49,354 bases of DNA from JAMCZC01 sp964364925 (GCA_964364925.1 CAYIOB010000001.1:1-49354), one strand, 5' to 3'; positions 30,515 to 40,154 are shown, counted from the first letter of the stretch. Translations and numbers: made by a program. Notes: generated from the sequence alone by a model not told the origin.

Positions 30515-32487
30515 TAATTAGGGGTGCATTTAAGAACGCACATTTGAATTGAGCTTTTTCCAGAGTTACAGCTGGCTGGATCAAAAACGCAGTTATAGGT
30601 TGGGGCGGAGGTTGGTGTTGGCGTTGGCGACGCGGCAGGCGTTGGAGTTGCCGACGCGCTTGGGATAGGTGTTGGCGTTGGCGAAGGGTTTGTGCCTGTT
30701 ATAGCAATTATGGCCGGGTTAGCAGAAGACAAAACATTTTGATTAAAATAATCCGTAGAGGCTACGGAAAGAGCTTGAGATTGTTGGAGATTTACGCTAA
30801 CCTGTGTTGTTCCGGGATTGGTTGGGGCGATTGCCTGAAAAGTTACTGTTGCTATCTTTGCCGAAGTCCGAATTACATTTTGCAGACTTCCCCCGACAGA
30901 AAGAGTAACCGAAATTGTTCCAGAACCATAAATCGGTCCTTGTAAAACAAGCGGAAAAGCAAGTGCGTTTGGACAAAACGCATCTGTAGGTTTTTCAGGG
31001 CAAATTGCCGGGCCGGCGGGCAGTATCGAAAGTTTAGTCGGATCGTAATTTATGACTAATTTTGTAAAAGAAACCTCATTTGTTCCCGGATTAAGCATGA
31101 TATCCAAATTCACAGTGTCATTAACGGTGACCGTTTGAGGAGTAGGGTTAAAGTTAATACTTGTGGAAGGGCTAATGTTAACAGCAGCTCCTATTGGACA
31201 AGCTTTGTAATTAGGCAGAATGTTATTTGTTATCCAAGCCTGTTCCGCCTGATCAAATTGATTGGGAGCGCAACCGATGGCGCTCATTATCGTGTCGGAA
31301 GTCCCGCCGCTTATAAGACTTTCTCTCTTTGACTGGCAAGTAAGCGGAAAGGGTGCATATTGTCCCTGATTTGAACATCCTTGGAAAACCCCGGTTGAAC
31401 CTGCACCGGTCCAAAAAGGTTCTCCTTCCGGATTTGTCGAACAGTTACTCAACGGGTCTCCCGGAGCTATCGCCGCATAGTTTGGGTCGCTGCTCACATA
31501 CCTATCCCAAAGATAGCCTACCGCATGTCCCTCCAGCTCATGAGATGCTGCAGCAAAGGGTTTTCCGCCGGTTGGTCCTGGCCCGGAATACACATAATTT
31601 GTGTAAATTATTACGTCTCCGCCAATACCGTTCACAAGCCCGGCAACTCCTCCATCTACGGTTAAAGCATTAGGATTATCAACTAAGACAATAAATTTTT
31701 GCGCATTGGGGAAATATCTTAAACCCGCATTCTTAATGACTCCTGACAAATTATTTATACACGAAGCAATACCCGATGTTGCGCAGCCAAAATCTTGCCG
31801 AGCGTCAACTTCCTTAAAATCAAAAATACTGGGGCTTGTATTGTAAGGAGCTGTTGTATTGTATAGATTCTTAAGATATGAAACATCATTTTTGAACTGA
31901 TCTGTGTTTGCGTAATTGTCGTTTATAAAAACCGTGGTAATAGGTCCGCAGGAAACACTTTGCTGTGCCGCCTGCGCACTTTCGATAAAACCTGCAGCAG
32001 TAGGTTTTGGAAGATTTAGCTGCAAAACAGCATTATTGTTTTTTAATATGGTTATTTTTGAGGCGTCTTTTTGATAGGGAACAAAAATAACGCTTTTAAT
32101 ATCGGTTGAGAGGAATAAAGGACTGTCCGGAGCGCTCAGAAAAAGAGAATACAGTATTTTTTCGGTAATATGTACTTTTTCCGCAAAAATAACATTTCCA
32201 TTTTTACCTAAAACTTCTAACTTATAAGGTGAATACAAAGCCTTCCTTTGATCGGGAACGGTCTTCCTGTTTATAACTGTTAATTTTTCAAGAGACAATT
32301 TTTTTGCATCGTTATTGTAAGTTAATTCTATCTGCCAAGTTTTATCAAGCTCCTGCGGGACTTTACTGCTTTTAATTATTAAAAAGACTGTTGATAAAAA
32401 AAGAGCGATAATCAATAACCCTGCTAAAAGAAAAGTCTTTTTTCTGAAAAGACTTGCAAATTTTACTTTTATCTCCTGAAGATTCAT
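30514..32487 (-). CDS. secreted metallopeptidase-like protein with cohesin-like region
   Basis: 657 residues. One membrane helix (18-40) near the N-terminus, the rest outside. Residues 190-400 resemble the M64 peptidase layout: a beta strand with TVFINDNYA, then FAAASHELEGHAVGYLWDRY. The zinc motif reads H-E-L-E-G-H, that is one residue longer than HExxH, which is odd. Residues 455-600 have the pattern of a cohesin-type domain (VNDTVNLDIMLNPG, FTKLVINYDPTKLSI). A Pro/Thr/Ser-rich linker (600-635) and a short Cys-rich end follow. Its start overlaps the ClpC stop (ATGA), so it is translated with that operon. Confidence 0.6.
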   Translation of the reverse strand: MNLQEIKVKFASLFRKKTFLLAGLLIIALFLSTVFLIIKSSKVPQELDKTWQIELTYNNDAKKLSLEKLTVINRKTVPDQRKALYSPYKLEVLGKNGNVIFAEKVHITEKILYSLFLSAPDSPLFLSTDIKSVIFVPYQKDASKITILKNNNAVLQLNLPKPTAAGFIESAQAAQQSVSCGPITTVFINDNYANTDQFKNDVSYLKNLYNTTAPYNTSPSIFDFKEVDARQDFGCATSGIASCINNLSGVIKNAGLRYFPNAQKFIVLVDNPNALTVDGGVAGLVNGIGGDVIIYTNYVYSGPGPTGGKPFAAASHELEGHAVGYLWDRYVSSDPNYAAIAPGDPLSNCSTNPEGEPFWTGAGSTGVFQGCSNQGQYAPFPLTCQSKRESLISGGTSDTIMSAIGCAPNQFDQAEQAWITNNILPNYKACPIGAAVNISPSTSINFNPTPQTVTVNDTVNLDIMLNPGTNEVSFTKLVINYDPTKLSILPAGPAICPEKPTDAFCPNALAFPLVLQGPIYGSGTISVTLSVGGSLQNVIRTSAKIATVTFQAIAPTNPGTTQVSVNLQQSQALSVASTDYFNQNVLSSANPAIIAITGTNPSPTPTPIPSASATPTPAASPTPTPTSAPTYNCVFDPASCNSGKSSIQMCVLKCTPN

Positions 32488-35099
32488 ATCAACGTGCCGG
32501 AACCCGGTGCATTAGACTGCATTTGTGTTGCCTGGGTGCCGTCCGTAGCTTGGCCAATATCTTGATTCTGAGTAGGATTTTGTCCTATTACAGGATTTAT
32601 TCCGTTTGAAGAATTATCTAAGTTTTGGCCGTTGGAAACATTATTTTGAGAATTTTGTGTCGCTTGGTTAGGCGGCGCTTTTGCAAAAGTGAACTCATCT
32701 TTTGCAGAATCATAATCAACAAGAATTTTATCTCCCTTTGCAAAGGTTTTATTGATAATTAAAACGGCAATTGGGTTTTCAATTCCGGTTTGAATAAGTC
32801 TTCGCAAAGGCCTTGCTCCGTACTGGGGATCGTAGCCTTCTTTTGCAAGCTGAGCTAAACCTTCTTCTGTAATCTCTGAATCAATTTCCTGAGCAAGAAG
32901 TAACTTTTTGGTTGCCTCGATTCCTAATTTTGCAACCGCCATCATATCTTTTTGAGCAAGAGGTTCAAAAATTACAACTCCGTCAAAACGGTTTAAAAGC
33001 TCCGGTTTAAAGAATTTTCTTAGTTCTAAAACCAAAATCTTTGACAAATCTTCAAATTTCTTTTTTTCCAACTCTTCGTTTTTAACGCCTGTTTTTTGTT
33101 CTTCCAACAGGTTTTCCGAAAGCTGCTGGGAAATTAAAGCGCTTCCGATATTTGAAGTCGCTATTACAATTGTATTTTTAAATGAAATTGTATTGCCTTT
33201 GTTATCGGTAAGCCTTCCGTCTTCAAGAAGCTGAAGTAAAATATTAAAAACGTCAGGATGCGCTTTTTCTATCTCATCCAAAAGAACGATTGAGTAAGGC
33301 TTTATTCTGACTGCTTCCGTTAGCTGTCCTCCTTCTTCATACCCGACATAGCCGGGAGGCGCGCCGATTAGTTTTGCAACCTCATGTTTTTCCATATATT
33401 CACTCATATCAAGCCTGACCATTGCTTCTTCTTTACCAAAAAGTATCGAGGCAAGGGTTTTTGCAAGCTCGGTTTTTCCAACGCCCGTAGGGCCTAGGAA
33501 AATAAACGAAGCAATGGGCCTATTGGCATTAGACAAACCTATTCGTCCACGTCTGACAGCTTGCGCAACGGTTGAAACCGCAGCTTCCTGGCCAATAAGT
33601 CTTTTGTGAATAAAATCTTCCAAATGTAAGAGTTTTTCACTTTCATTTTCGGTTAATTTGGTTATTGGAATTCCGGTCCAGCTTGAAACAACTTTTTGTA
33701 TATCTTCTTCTCTTATTTGATTATCTTGTCTTTTGCCTTCATTTTGCTCCAAACGAACTTGGGCCGCGGCCTCATCTAATAAATCTACCGCTTTATCCGG
33801 CAAGTATCTTTCCCCAATGTAACGTTTGGATAATTTTACCGCAGACTCGATAGCTTCGGGTGTTATAACTACTTTGTGGAAATTTTCATATTTGGGCTTA
33901 AGCACGTTAAGCATCCCTATTGCCGCCTCTTCGCTAGGCTCTTCAACAATAACCGGCTGGAATCTTCTTTCAAAAGCTTTATCTTTTTCAAAATGCTTTC
34001 TATATTCCATTGTGGTCGTTGTACCTATTAGCTGAAGCTTTCCGCGGGCCAAAAACGGTTTAATAATATTTGATGCGTCCAGCGCCCCTTGGGTGTCTCC
34101 TGCTCCTATTAATGTGTGAATCTCATCGATAAAAAGTATTATGTTGCCGGCAACCTGGGTTTCCTTGATTACGCTTCTTAATCTTTCTTCAAATTCACCT
34201 CTGTGCGAAGCTCCCGCAACCATAGAGGATAAATCAAGCTGAATAATTTTTTTCTGTTCGAAATCCTTAGGCGCTTTGCCCGAAGCTAATTCTTCTGCCA
34301 AACCCTCCACAATAGCGGTTTTCCCAACTCCCGCTTCTCCTATGATAATGGGGTTGTTTTTTGTTCTTCGCAAAAGAATGTGAATTACCCTTTCAACCTC
34401 CTTATCTCGTCCAAAAATCGGATCCAATTCTCCGTTTTTTGCTTGTTCTGTTAAATCAATTCCATACTCTTCGAGCGCTGATTTTTTNNNNNNNNNNCCG
34501 TATGTAAAACTTGAAGATTTGGAAAGCTCCGCCTCAATTTTTTCTTTTTCTAAACCTTGGGATTGTAAAAGAGCAGCAACCGCAGCATTTTGTTCAAAAA
34601 TAGCAATCAGCAGGTCTTCCGGACTTATAAATTCAATTCCTCTTTCCTTAACCATTGACGAGGCTTTTTCAAGAATATGTTTTGACGAATCGCTTAAAGC
34701 GGGATTTCCCTCAAATGTACCCATTGTTTCTTTTGCCGTAAGCTCGCGTGATAAACCGGCAACGTCAACCGAAAACTTTGACAAGAGCGCAAAAATATCT
34801 CCGTCAAAAGTAAGACCGATAAGAAGCTGTTCCGGTTCTATTAATTCTTGTTTTATTCTTTTTGTTTCTTTTTCCGCTTGGCTAACCACTTGTGCCGCTC
34901 TTGTGTCCAAATGTGAAAGTATTGATAAATCGGCCCTTACGACAGGTTTCATGGAAGAACCGATAATTTCGTCCGCAGCATGCGGCTGAAAAACATTTTT
35001 GTCGGGAGAAGAAGAAAGCACGGGAGCTTGGTTGACAACCGGTGCCTGGTTATTTGAATTTTTGGAGTATTTTTTTGACGTGAATAAATTCCCTAACAT
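32484..35099 (-). CDS. clpC: ClpC-like AAA+ ATPase, interrupted by an assembly gap
   Basis: About 871 residues as assembled. The Clp N domain (about 45-195, with SKHILEKASSMVKERGIEFISPEDLL), NBD1 (GEAGVGKTAIV, IILFIDEIHTLIGAG) and NBD2 (GPTGVGKTELAK, IVLLDEIEKAHPDVF) are all present with intact Walker boxes. The middle domain is short, so it is ClpC/ClpA-like rather than ClpB. The last 65 residues are Asn/Gln-rich and disordered, which is unusual for Clp. Ten Ns at 34488-34497 fall between the N domain and NBD1, so the exact sequence there is unknown. It lies in an operon of membrane and secreted proteins. Confidence 0.85.
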   Translation of the reverse strand: MLGNLFTSKKYSKNSNNQAPVVNQAPVLSSSPDKNVFQPHAADEIIGSSMKPVVRADLSILSHLDTRAAQVVSQAEKETKRIKQELIEPEQLLIGLTFDGDIFALLSKFSVDVAGLSRELTAKETMGTFEGNPALSDSSKHILEKASSMVKERGIEFISPEDLLIAIFEQNAAVAALLQSQGLEKEKIEAELSKSSSFTYXXXXKKSALEEYGIDLTEQAKNGELDPIFGRDKEVERVIHILLRRTKNNPIIIGEAGVGKTAIVEGLAEELASGKAPKDFEQKKIIQLDLSSMVAGASHRGEFEERLRSVIKETQVAGNIILFIDEIHTLIGAGDTQGALDASNIIKPFLARGKLQLIGTTTTMEYRKHFEKDKAFERRFQPVIVEEPSEEAAIGMLNVLKPKYENFHKVVITPEAIESAVKLSKRYIGERYLPDKAVDLLDEAAAQVRLEQNEGKRQDNQIREEDIQKVVSSWTGIPITKLTENESEKLLHLEDFIHKRLIGQEAAVSTVAQAVRRGRIGLSNANRPIASFIFLGPTGVGKTELAKTLASILFGKEEAMVRLDMSEYMEKHEVAKLIGAPPGYVGYEEGGQLTEAVRIKPYSIVLLDEIEKAHPDVFNILLQLLEDGRLTDNKGNTISFKNTIVIATSNIGSALISQQLSENLLEEQKTGVKNEELEKKKFEDLSKILVLELRKFFKPELLNRFDGVVIFEPLAQKDMMAVAKLGIEATKKLLLAQEIDSEITEEGLAQLAKEGYDPQYGARPLRRLIQTGIENPIAVLIINKTFAKGDKILVDYDSAKDEFTFAKAPPNQATQNSQNNVSNGQNLDNSSNGINPVIGQNPTQNQDIGQATDGTQATQMQSNAPGSGTLI
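34488..34497. other. assembly gap (ten Ns) in the ClpC-like gene
   Basis: Ten N characters replace sequence between the N-terminal domain and the first ATPase domain. The frame continues on both sides in the same register, but the true length is unknown. A repeat that breaks assembly would be a natural cause. Confidence 0.95.
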
Positions 35100-35100
35100 A

Positions 35101-36492
35101 TTATTGTGAACAGGTAAACGGATGCTCTTTATCCGTTTTTACCATCCCTCCCCATTCAACGACTGTAAATCCGCTTCTTTTAGGCGTTGTGATAACCGGC
35201 GCGGTTTTTTGGACCCATTTTTCTAATAATTGAAAATATAAACGAACCCTAATAACCGTCTCCGGCCTCGGATTTATATCTAAAGGTTCTATTGCCTCTA
35301 TTGCCTCTTTACTCATTATAGCAACAAAATAATAAGGGGACAGGGGAAGAGCTTTTTGCCAATAATTTTTAAATTCATTGGCCTCATTTGGCAATAAACC
35401 AAGCTTAGGGAAAAGTGAATCAAAAAGTCCCGGAAGCTTTGCCTTTGTAACTACGTATCCTTTATCCGGCACCTGAATTTTTGAATCGGGAACTTGTGAC
35501 TCGTAATAAAGGTATGGATAAATAGCGCTATTAACCTGAATATTTCCGTTTGGATTTGCCAAAACATTCCAACCGTTAGCAGGATAATTCGGAATAGTTA
35601 AAGTAAAAAAACCTGTTGTATTAACTTTTACGTTTACATTTTGGGTTTTTTGAGGATACAGATAAACAGCCGGCTTGCACGATGGCGTCCACCAGGAATA
35701 ACTTGCGGTATTTACAAAAGTGACAGGTTTTAATTGTAAAGATTTTTTTCCCTGCAGGGAAAGATCAATCGGCTTATCGCTTGCCAGATATTCATAAGCA
35801 TTTGTTCCATCGACCAAATACATTGTGCCTAAATGAAAATATAAAGGAAGATTTGAGTTTTTTGATTGAACCGGCAAGTTTCCGACTAATTTTGCGCCAA
35901 GATTTTTTATAAAATCTAACGTATTTTTATTGCCGTTGTAAACATAAGCGGGTGAAACGTTAGGATCCAAAAGATTTACAATGTCGGTTTTATTAAAAGC
36001 GTTGGGAGGAAAAGTAAGCGCATTACCGGTAGTAGCCAAAATTGTCATTTGTCCGCCTGTTGTTTTGCAATTTGTAATATACGGCGGAATAGGCACGCCG
36101 TCTTTTAAATAAATATTAAAAATATAGGGTGATTTTATGGAACCGGGTAAGTTTTGCAAAACGAAAATAAGATTTGAATCCGTTTTTTCACCAAAATAAT
36201 TACTTCCGGGTTCTGTATAAATGCTTTGTCCCGATGGTGCTTGTCCTACCAAGGTCATTTCACTAAATTTTCCTTCCTCGACAACTTGAGCATTTAATTT
36301 TATCAAGTCGTACTGAATACTGTTAAACACAACTGTATCCGAAGTGCTGGGCGGATTAAAATCAACACAGGAAGCGGTCGCAGAAACAGGCTCGTATTTC
36401 TGATTTTTGTTGGGCTGTAAAGAAAAAAGACCCGAGATCACAGCTCCGGCCAAAACAATTGCTCCTATTGCAACCAAAATAAACTTACTCAT
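35101..36492 (-). CDS. secreted protein with the CKPAVYLYP domain, function unknown
   Basis: 463 residues. An N-terminal helix (ILVAIGAIVLAGAVISGLF) is a signal anchor. Residues 40-265 are an uncharacterised extracellular part. From about 270 comes a block I recall from proteins of many bacteria: SCKPAVYLYPQKTQNVNVKV, then IPNYPANGWNVLANPNG, and at the end RSGFTVVEWGGMV. No enzymatic motif seen. The gene overlaps the VirB6-like gene by eight bases and is one base from the ClpC-like gene, so it belongs to a secretion-like operon. Confidence 0.6.
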   Translation of the reverse strand: MSKFILVAIGAIVLAGAVISGLFSLQPNKNQKYEPVSATASCVDFNPPSTSDTVVFNSIQYDLIKLNAQVVEEGKFSEMTLVGQAPSGQSIYTEPGSNYFGEKTDSNLIFVLQNLPGSIKSPYIFNIYLKDGVPIPPYITNCKTTGGQMTILATTGNALTFPPNAFNKTDIVNLLDPNVSPAYVYNGNKNTLDFIKNLGAKLVGNLPVQSKNSNLPLYFHLGTMYLVDGTNAYEYLASDKPIDLSLQGKKSLQLKPVTFVNTASYSWWTPSCKPAVYLYPQKTQNVNVKVNTTGFFTLTIPNYPANGWNVLANPNGNIQVNSAIYPYLYYESQVPDSKIQVPDKGYVVTKAKLPGLFDSLFPKLGLLPNEANEFKNYWQKALPLSPYYFVAIMSKEAIEAIEPLDINPRPETVIRVRLYFQLLEKWVQKTAPVITTPKRSGFTVVEWGGMVKTDKEHPFTCSQ

Positions 36493-38992
36493 TGCTATCT
36501 CCTCTTACATTTTCGTCTTTTTTGATACTCTTTTCATCATCGGGTAATTCTTCCTGGGCCGACATTTCACGAGACTTTTCTGTTTTATGTTCCTTATTCA
36601 AGGCTGTATTCTCTTCTTCTTCTTTTTTAAAAAACTCCGCAACCACGGCCTTTGCGGCCTCAAGCTTTGCTTTAAGATACGCAATAACTTCTGTTTGAGA
36701 AAAACCTCCTATTAGAAGAAATGGCAATATCGTCCCGACAGATTCCATACCTTTTTTAACATTCTGCGGATCGGCTGAAACAAGCAGGTTAATGGTTTCC
36801 GTAATCTTATTTATGTCGGACATTACCCATTCCTTTCTATTTCTTTCTTTACTGCCAACCGACTTGGGAGGATCAAGTTTTTGATAGTTTTCGACCCACA
36901 TCTTTTTAACAGCTTCATAATCATCAAGACTTACGGACTGAACCCTGTTGACAACCGGGAAATTACTTGCCAAGACTTTTTCGATATCTACGACTCCCGC
37001 CTCCTGTAAAATTGCGGCGGCCAAAGAATTCCCTCTTTCTTTTGCTTCTTTTAATTTTTCTTTGATCTCTTCGCTTGATCCCAATTTACCTTTTTTGCTT
37101 GCCGTAAGAATCAAAGTCGCCACCGGATCGCCGTTTTTTTCTGCCTCAAAAAGCTGTTGTTTAATAGTTATGTATTTGTGTTTTTCTATTGGACCGGCAA
37201 TATCCGGATTTTCAATTCTCTCCAGAGTATGTCCGAGTTTGGTAATTTCCTGCTGCTTATTAAGAATCTGTGTCGACGCCGATATCGAAGCTGAACTTGA
37301 TACCGATGCCGTTTTTGCCGCAGAAAGAATTGTAGCAGCCAAATAATTTCCTTTTTGTCCTTCGGCAACAAGTTTTTCTTTAACCGTTGTGTAGCGCTGT
37401 TTTTCCATTGGCGTACTTATAACGCTTGGGTTCGCAATTCTTTCCAGAGTTTCGTGAACCCTCGCGATCTCAGAATGCCTGGAGATATCAGAGGAAATGG
37501 CTGAGGTTTCGTATCTTGCTATATCCCTCATGGTCGGAACGGTAAGATTGGTAAGACGCAGTATCTCGCTGCTTGACTCAACGGAATGAAGATTAGCTAT
37601 TTGTGAAGCCATTTGTGAAGAACCTTTTGAAAATACATTTGAAGATATGCTGCGTGCTTTAGCTTCGGGTATTTCAATTTTGGCCGTAAATGGAATGCTT
37701 CTGGCCATGCCTGCCGGCTGAGAAGATAAAGGCGGCTGCGGTTCCGGCACTACATTTCTGCCTCTTCCCATAAACGACGGCCCTGTCGTTGCCAGCTGTT
37801 TTACCCACGCATTTTCACCTATAGAAATCGTATTAATGTAATCAAGAAATACCTGTAAAAGCAAAAACGGCAGGATAATAACTACCCACAGCATTAACAA
37901 GGCAACCACATATTGAGCAAAAGTATCACTATTGTTAACACTGTTTGTCAAAGACAAAATTTGTCCCGGTCCGCCGAGCAGAATATTAATTGCAGTCGGA
38001 TAAACAACTTCCTGGCCGAAATTAAACTTAAGTGGAATTCCGCTTCTCCATACAAAAACCAACCCCGATAAAAGTATGGAAAAAAGCGGCGCATACAAAA
38101 GCCAGCGAAAAAATTCTCCTACCCAAATTTTTCCCGTGTTTCTAATTGGGGAGTAAAGCAAAAGCAAGGGAAAAATTGGAGAAATTATAATAAAAAACCA
38201 CAGAATTATTTTTCGGAGCAGTAAAATTCCAACCATTACATAATAAGTTACGGCTGTAAGTTTTACCAAAAGAAGCGAAATAAACGCAGATTCGTCAAAA
38301 GCCGAACCGTAAATTCTGTAACCTAAGAAATTTTGATAATCAAAACCTATATAAAGAAGATTTCCCTGCCAAATAAAAGGATAGGCGGCAGCGGATGCGG
38401 CGTCCGGATTCTTTAGAAAAAATCCTTGCACTATATCGACTATTTGATATAGAAACTGCGCAAGAGCAAAAGAAAAAGTAACCAAAAGTACTATCAGAAT
38501 AAATCTTGGAATAAAACGCATAACCGTAATATTTCTGCCTCTGGTAACAATAAGCACAAACGCCGTTATCAAGACAAAAATTGCAATAAATGCATAAACA
38601 ATGTTTCGTATTGTTGCCCAAAAGCTGGCCAGAGGATTTGATCCGTTGGAAACAAACGACCAGTTATAGTTTTGTAAGGTCCAATCCAAGAAAGACCCCG
38701 CTCTTGCTCCGACTTTTCCGACAAAGGTTACATCGGAATCTGAAACCCAGGTTCCATCCGCAGGCGCAGCCGTAGCGGCGGGAGCCACCTGAGCTAAGAG
38801 AACTTGGGATGTTGGGCTTAAAGTCGGAAAGGGATTGCTTTGGGCAAAAGCCTTTGGTGCAATATTTAGCAATAAGTAGTATGTAGTAAGTATTAAGAAT
38901 GATAAAGCAAGGAGAAATAAAGATAAAATCCTTTTATACTTAATACTAGATACAAAATACTTTATACTGAAATTGGGCAGTTTTTTCATCAT
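36485..38992 (-). CDS. VirB6/TrbL-like polytopic membrane protein with internal repeats
   Basis: 835 residues. A signal peptide ends at about 50 (APKAFAQ). Seven or so membrane helices lie between 125 and 385 (for example 125-150, 160-185, 236-281, 296-315, 358-383), as in the VirB6/TrbL-type core of type IV secretion systems. The cytoplasmic C-terminal half is helical and holds two copies, 74 residues apart, of a block starting HETLERIANP / GHTLERIENP, plus a partial third (IKEKLKEAKERGN). The end is highly charged. It is preceded one base upstream by a VirB2-like gene. Transport activity is inferred, as no VirB4 ATPase lies in the window. Confidence 0.65.
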   Translation of the reverse strand: MMKKLPNFSIKYFVSSIKYKRILSLFLLALSFLILTTYYLLLNIAPKAFAQSNPFPTLSPTSQVLLAQVAPAATAAPADGTWVSDSDVTFVGKVGARAGSFLDWTLQNYNWSFVSNGSNPLASFWATIRNIVYAFIAIFVLITAFVLIVTRGRNITVMRFIPRFILIVLLVTFSFALAQFLYQIVDIVQGFFLKNPDAASAAAYPFIWQGNLLYIGFDYQNFLGYRIYGSAFDESAFISLLLVKLTAVTYYVMVGILLLRKIILWFFIIISPIFPLLLLYSPIRNTGKIWVGEFFRWLLYAPLFSILLSGLVFVWRSGIPLKFNFGQEVVYPTAINILLGGPGQILSLTNSVNNSDTFAQYVVALLMLWVVIILPFLLLQVFLDYINTISIGENAWVKQLATTGPSFMGRGRNVVPEPQPPLSSQPAGMARSIPFTAKIEIPEAKARSISSNVFSKGSSQMASQIANLHSVESSSEILRLTNLTVPTMRDIARYETSAISSDISRHSEIARVHETLERIANPSVISTPMEKQRYTTVKEKLVAEGQKGNYLAATILSAAKTASVSSSASISASTQILNKQQEITKLGHTLERIENPDIAGPIEKHKYITIKQQLFEAEKNGDPVATLILTASKKGKLGSSEEIKEKLKEAKERGNSLAAAILQEAGVVDIEKVLASNFPVVNRVQSVSLDDYEAVKKMWVENYQKLDPPKSVGSKERNRKEWVMSDINKITETINLLVSADPQNVKKGMESVGTILPFLLIGGFSQTEVIAYLKAKLEAAKAVVAEFFKKEEEENTALNKEHKTEKSREMSAQEELPDDEKSIKKDENVRGDSNE

Positions 38993-38993
38993 A

Positions 38994-39275
38994 TTACGAA
39001 AACCCGGGAATCTTTAATACATCAACTGCGATAATTTGAACAAATACAAAGCCGAAAATTGCCAAAAGCAAACCTATAATTGCATACATTATATAACTCT
39101 TTCCCTTGTTTAAGTTCTGAGGGTTTCCCTGGGAAGATAAAATAATATAACCGCCGTAGATAATAAATAGAACCGCAACTCCGCCGATTATTCCTAAACC
39201 TATTCCGTAAAATTTTGCCACGAACCCAATCGGGTCATTAGGAATACATCCTAACTCTGTTGGCGTACAGTTCAT
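38994..39275 (-). CDS. VirB2/TrbC-like pilin-type membrane protein
   Basis: 93 residues with two membrane helices (about 22-50 and 66-90) joined by a short basic loop (NPQNLNKGKS). This is the layout of VirB2/TrbC pilins. The N-terminal segment has a Cys pair (NCTPTELGCIP). It is the first gene before the VirB6-like gene, with one base between stop and ATG. In CPR bacteria such pairs are thought to form pilus- or uptake-related machines; this is a family-based inference. Confidence 0.65.
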   Translation of the reverse strand: MNCTPTELGCIPNDPIGFVAKFYGIGLGIIGGVAVLFIIYGGYIILSSQGNPQNLNKGKSYIMYAIIGLLLAIFGFVFVQIIAVDVLKIPGFS

Positions 39276-39342
39276 AACTTAATCGTAGCATATAATTTTT
39301 CTTAAAACCAGCTTTTTTAAAGATGCTGTATGTAGGATTACT

Positions 39343-40101
39343 TTACTTAATATTGAATGTGCAAACTAAAGGAAAGTGGTCGGAAACATCAACTTGAGGA
39401 CAAGTATGGTTTACAATTTCTATGTTTTTGCTGATAAAAATCATATCTACAACAGCAGTTGCGTATCCAGGATTTGTTTTTCTTTTCATGTTAAAAGTTG
39501 TCTTTAATTCATCTTTGAATACATTTATAAATAATTCCTCTATATTATTCATTGTTTCCGTATTAGGTTTCACATTAAAATCTCCGGCAAGGATAACATT
39601 ATCTTTGTCTTTTACTTGATCTAATATAATTTTGCTCATTCCAAGTCTCCTGTCGTTATCATCTCCATCTAACCCCCAAATGCCTTGAGTATTGAAAACA
39701 TTTACTACTTTATTATTAATTTGTATTTCTGCGTGCTGAATTGTTCTCGGAAGAATAGGAAAATCTTGCGGTCTATTCTCGGAATATACCCCATAAGGCC
39801 TGTCGAAAAACACGTCATTTGTATTTATTATTGAGAAACGGGATAAAATTGCATTTCCTCTATCTACTTTTCCCTTTGTCGCTTCGTCCATGAAGCATTT
39901 TGAGAAAAAAGAATATTTATAATCTAGCTCTTTCTTTAAAATCTCTATCGTTCTCTCATTTTTTGGTAGCTCATTACCCGATCCATTAAATACCTCCTGG
40001 AGCGTTAAGATGTCGGGATTTTCCTTAGCAAGAAAATCTAGAGCAGAATCTAAAAGCTTACCGCCGATCCAAATGTTTAAATTAACAAGCTTAAATGTCA
40101 C
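39343..40101 (-). CDS. endonuclease/exonuclease/phosphatase (EEP) family protein
   Basis: 252 residues with the full EEP set: N7-x-N (LVNLNIWIGG), LQEVF with the metal-binding Glu, the VILAGDFNVKP block (Asp/Asn), MIFISKN and the final SDHFPLV (Asp-His). Members cleave phosphodiester bonds in DNA, RNA or phospholipids; the exact substrate is unknown. The start is a GTG six bases after TATAAT (extended by TTGA), so the mRNA is probably leaderless. It lies alone after the dnaJ gene. Confidence 0.85.
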   Translation of the reverse strand: MTFKLVNLNIWIGGKLLDSALDFLAKENPDILTLQEVFNGSGNELPKNERTIEILKKELDYKYSFFSKCFMDEATKGKVDRGNAILSRFSIINTNDVFFDRPYGVYSENRPQDFPILPRTIQHAEIQINNKVVNVFNTQGIWGLDGDDNDRRLGMSKIILDQVKDKDNVILAGDFNVKPNTETMNNIEELFINVFKDELKTTFNMKRKTNPGYATAVVDMIFISKNIEIVNHTCPQVDVSDHFPLVCTFNIK

Positions 40102-40107
40102 AGGAGA

Positions 40108-40113
40108 ATTATA
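40108..40113 (-). promoter_or_regulatory. -10 box of the EEP gene, leaderless GTG start
   Basis: TATAAT on the minus strand ends six bases before the GTG at 40101. Confidence 0.5.
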
Positions 40114-40154
40114 TCAAATACCGGTTTGGGGACGAATTGGATTTGAGGGACAAT

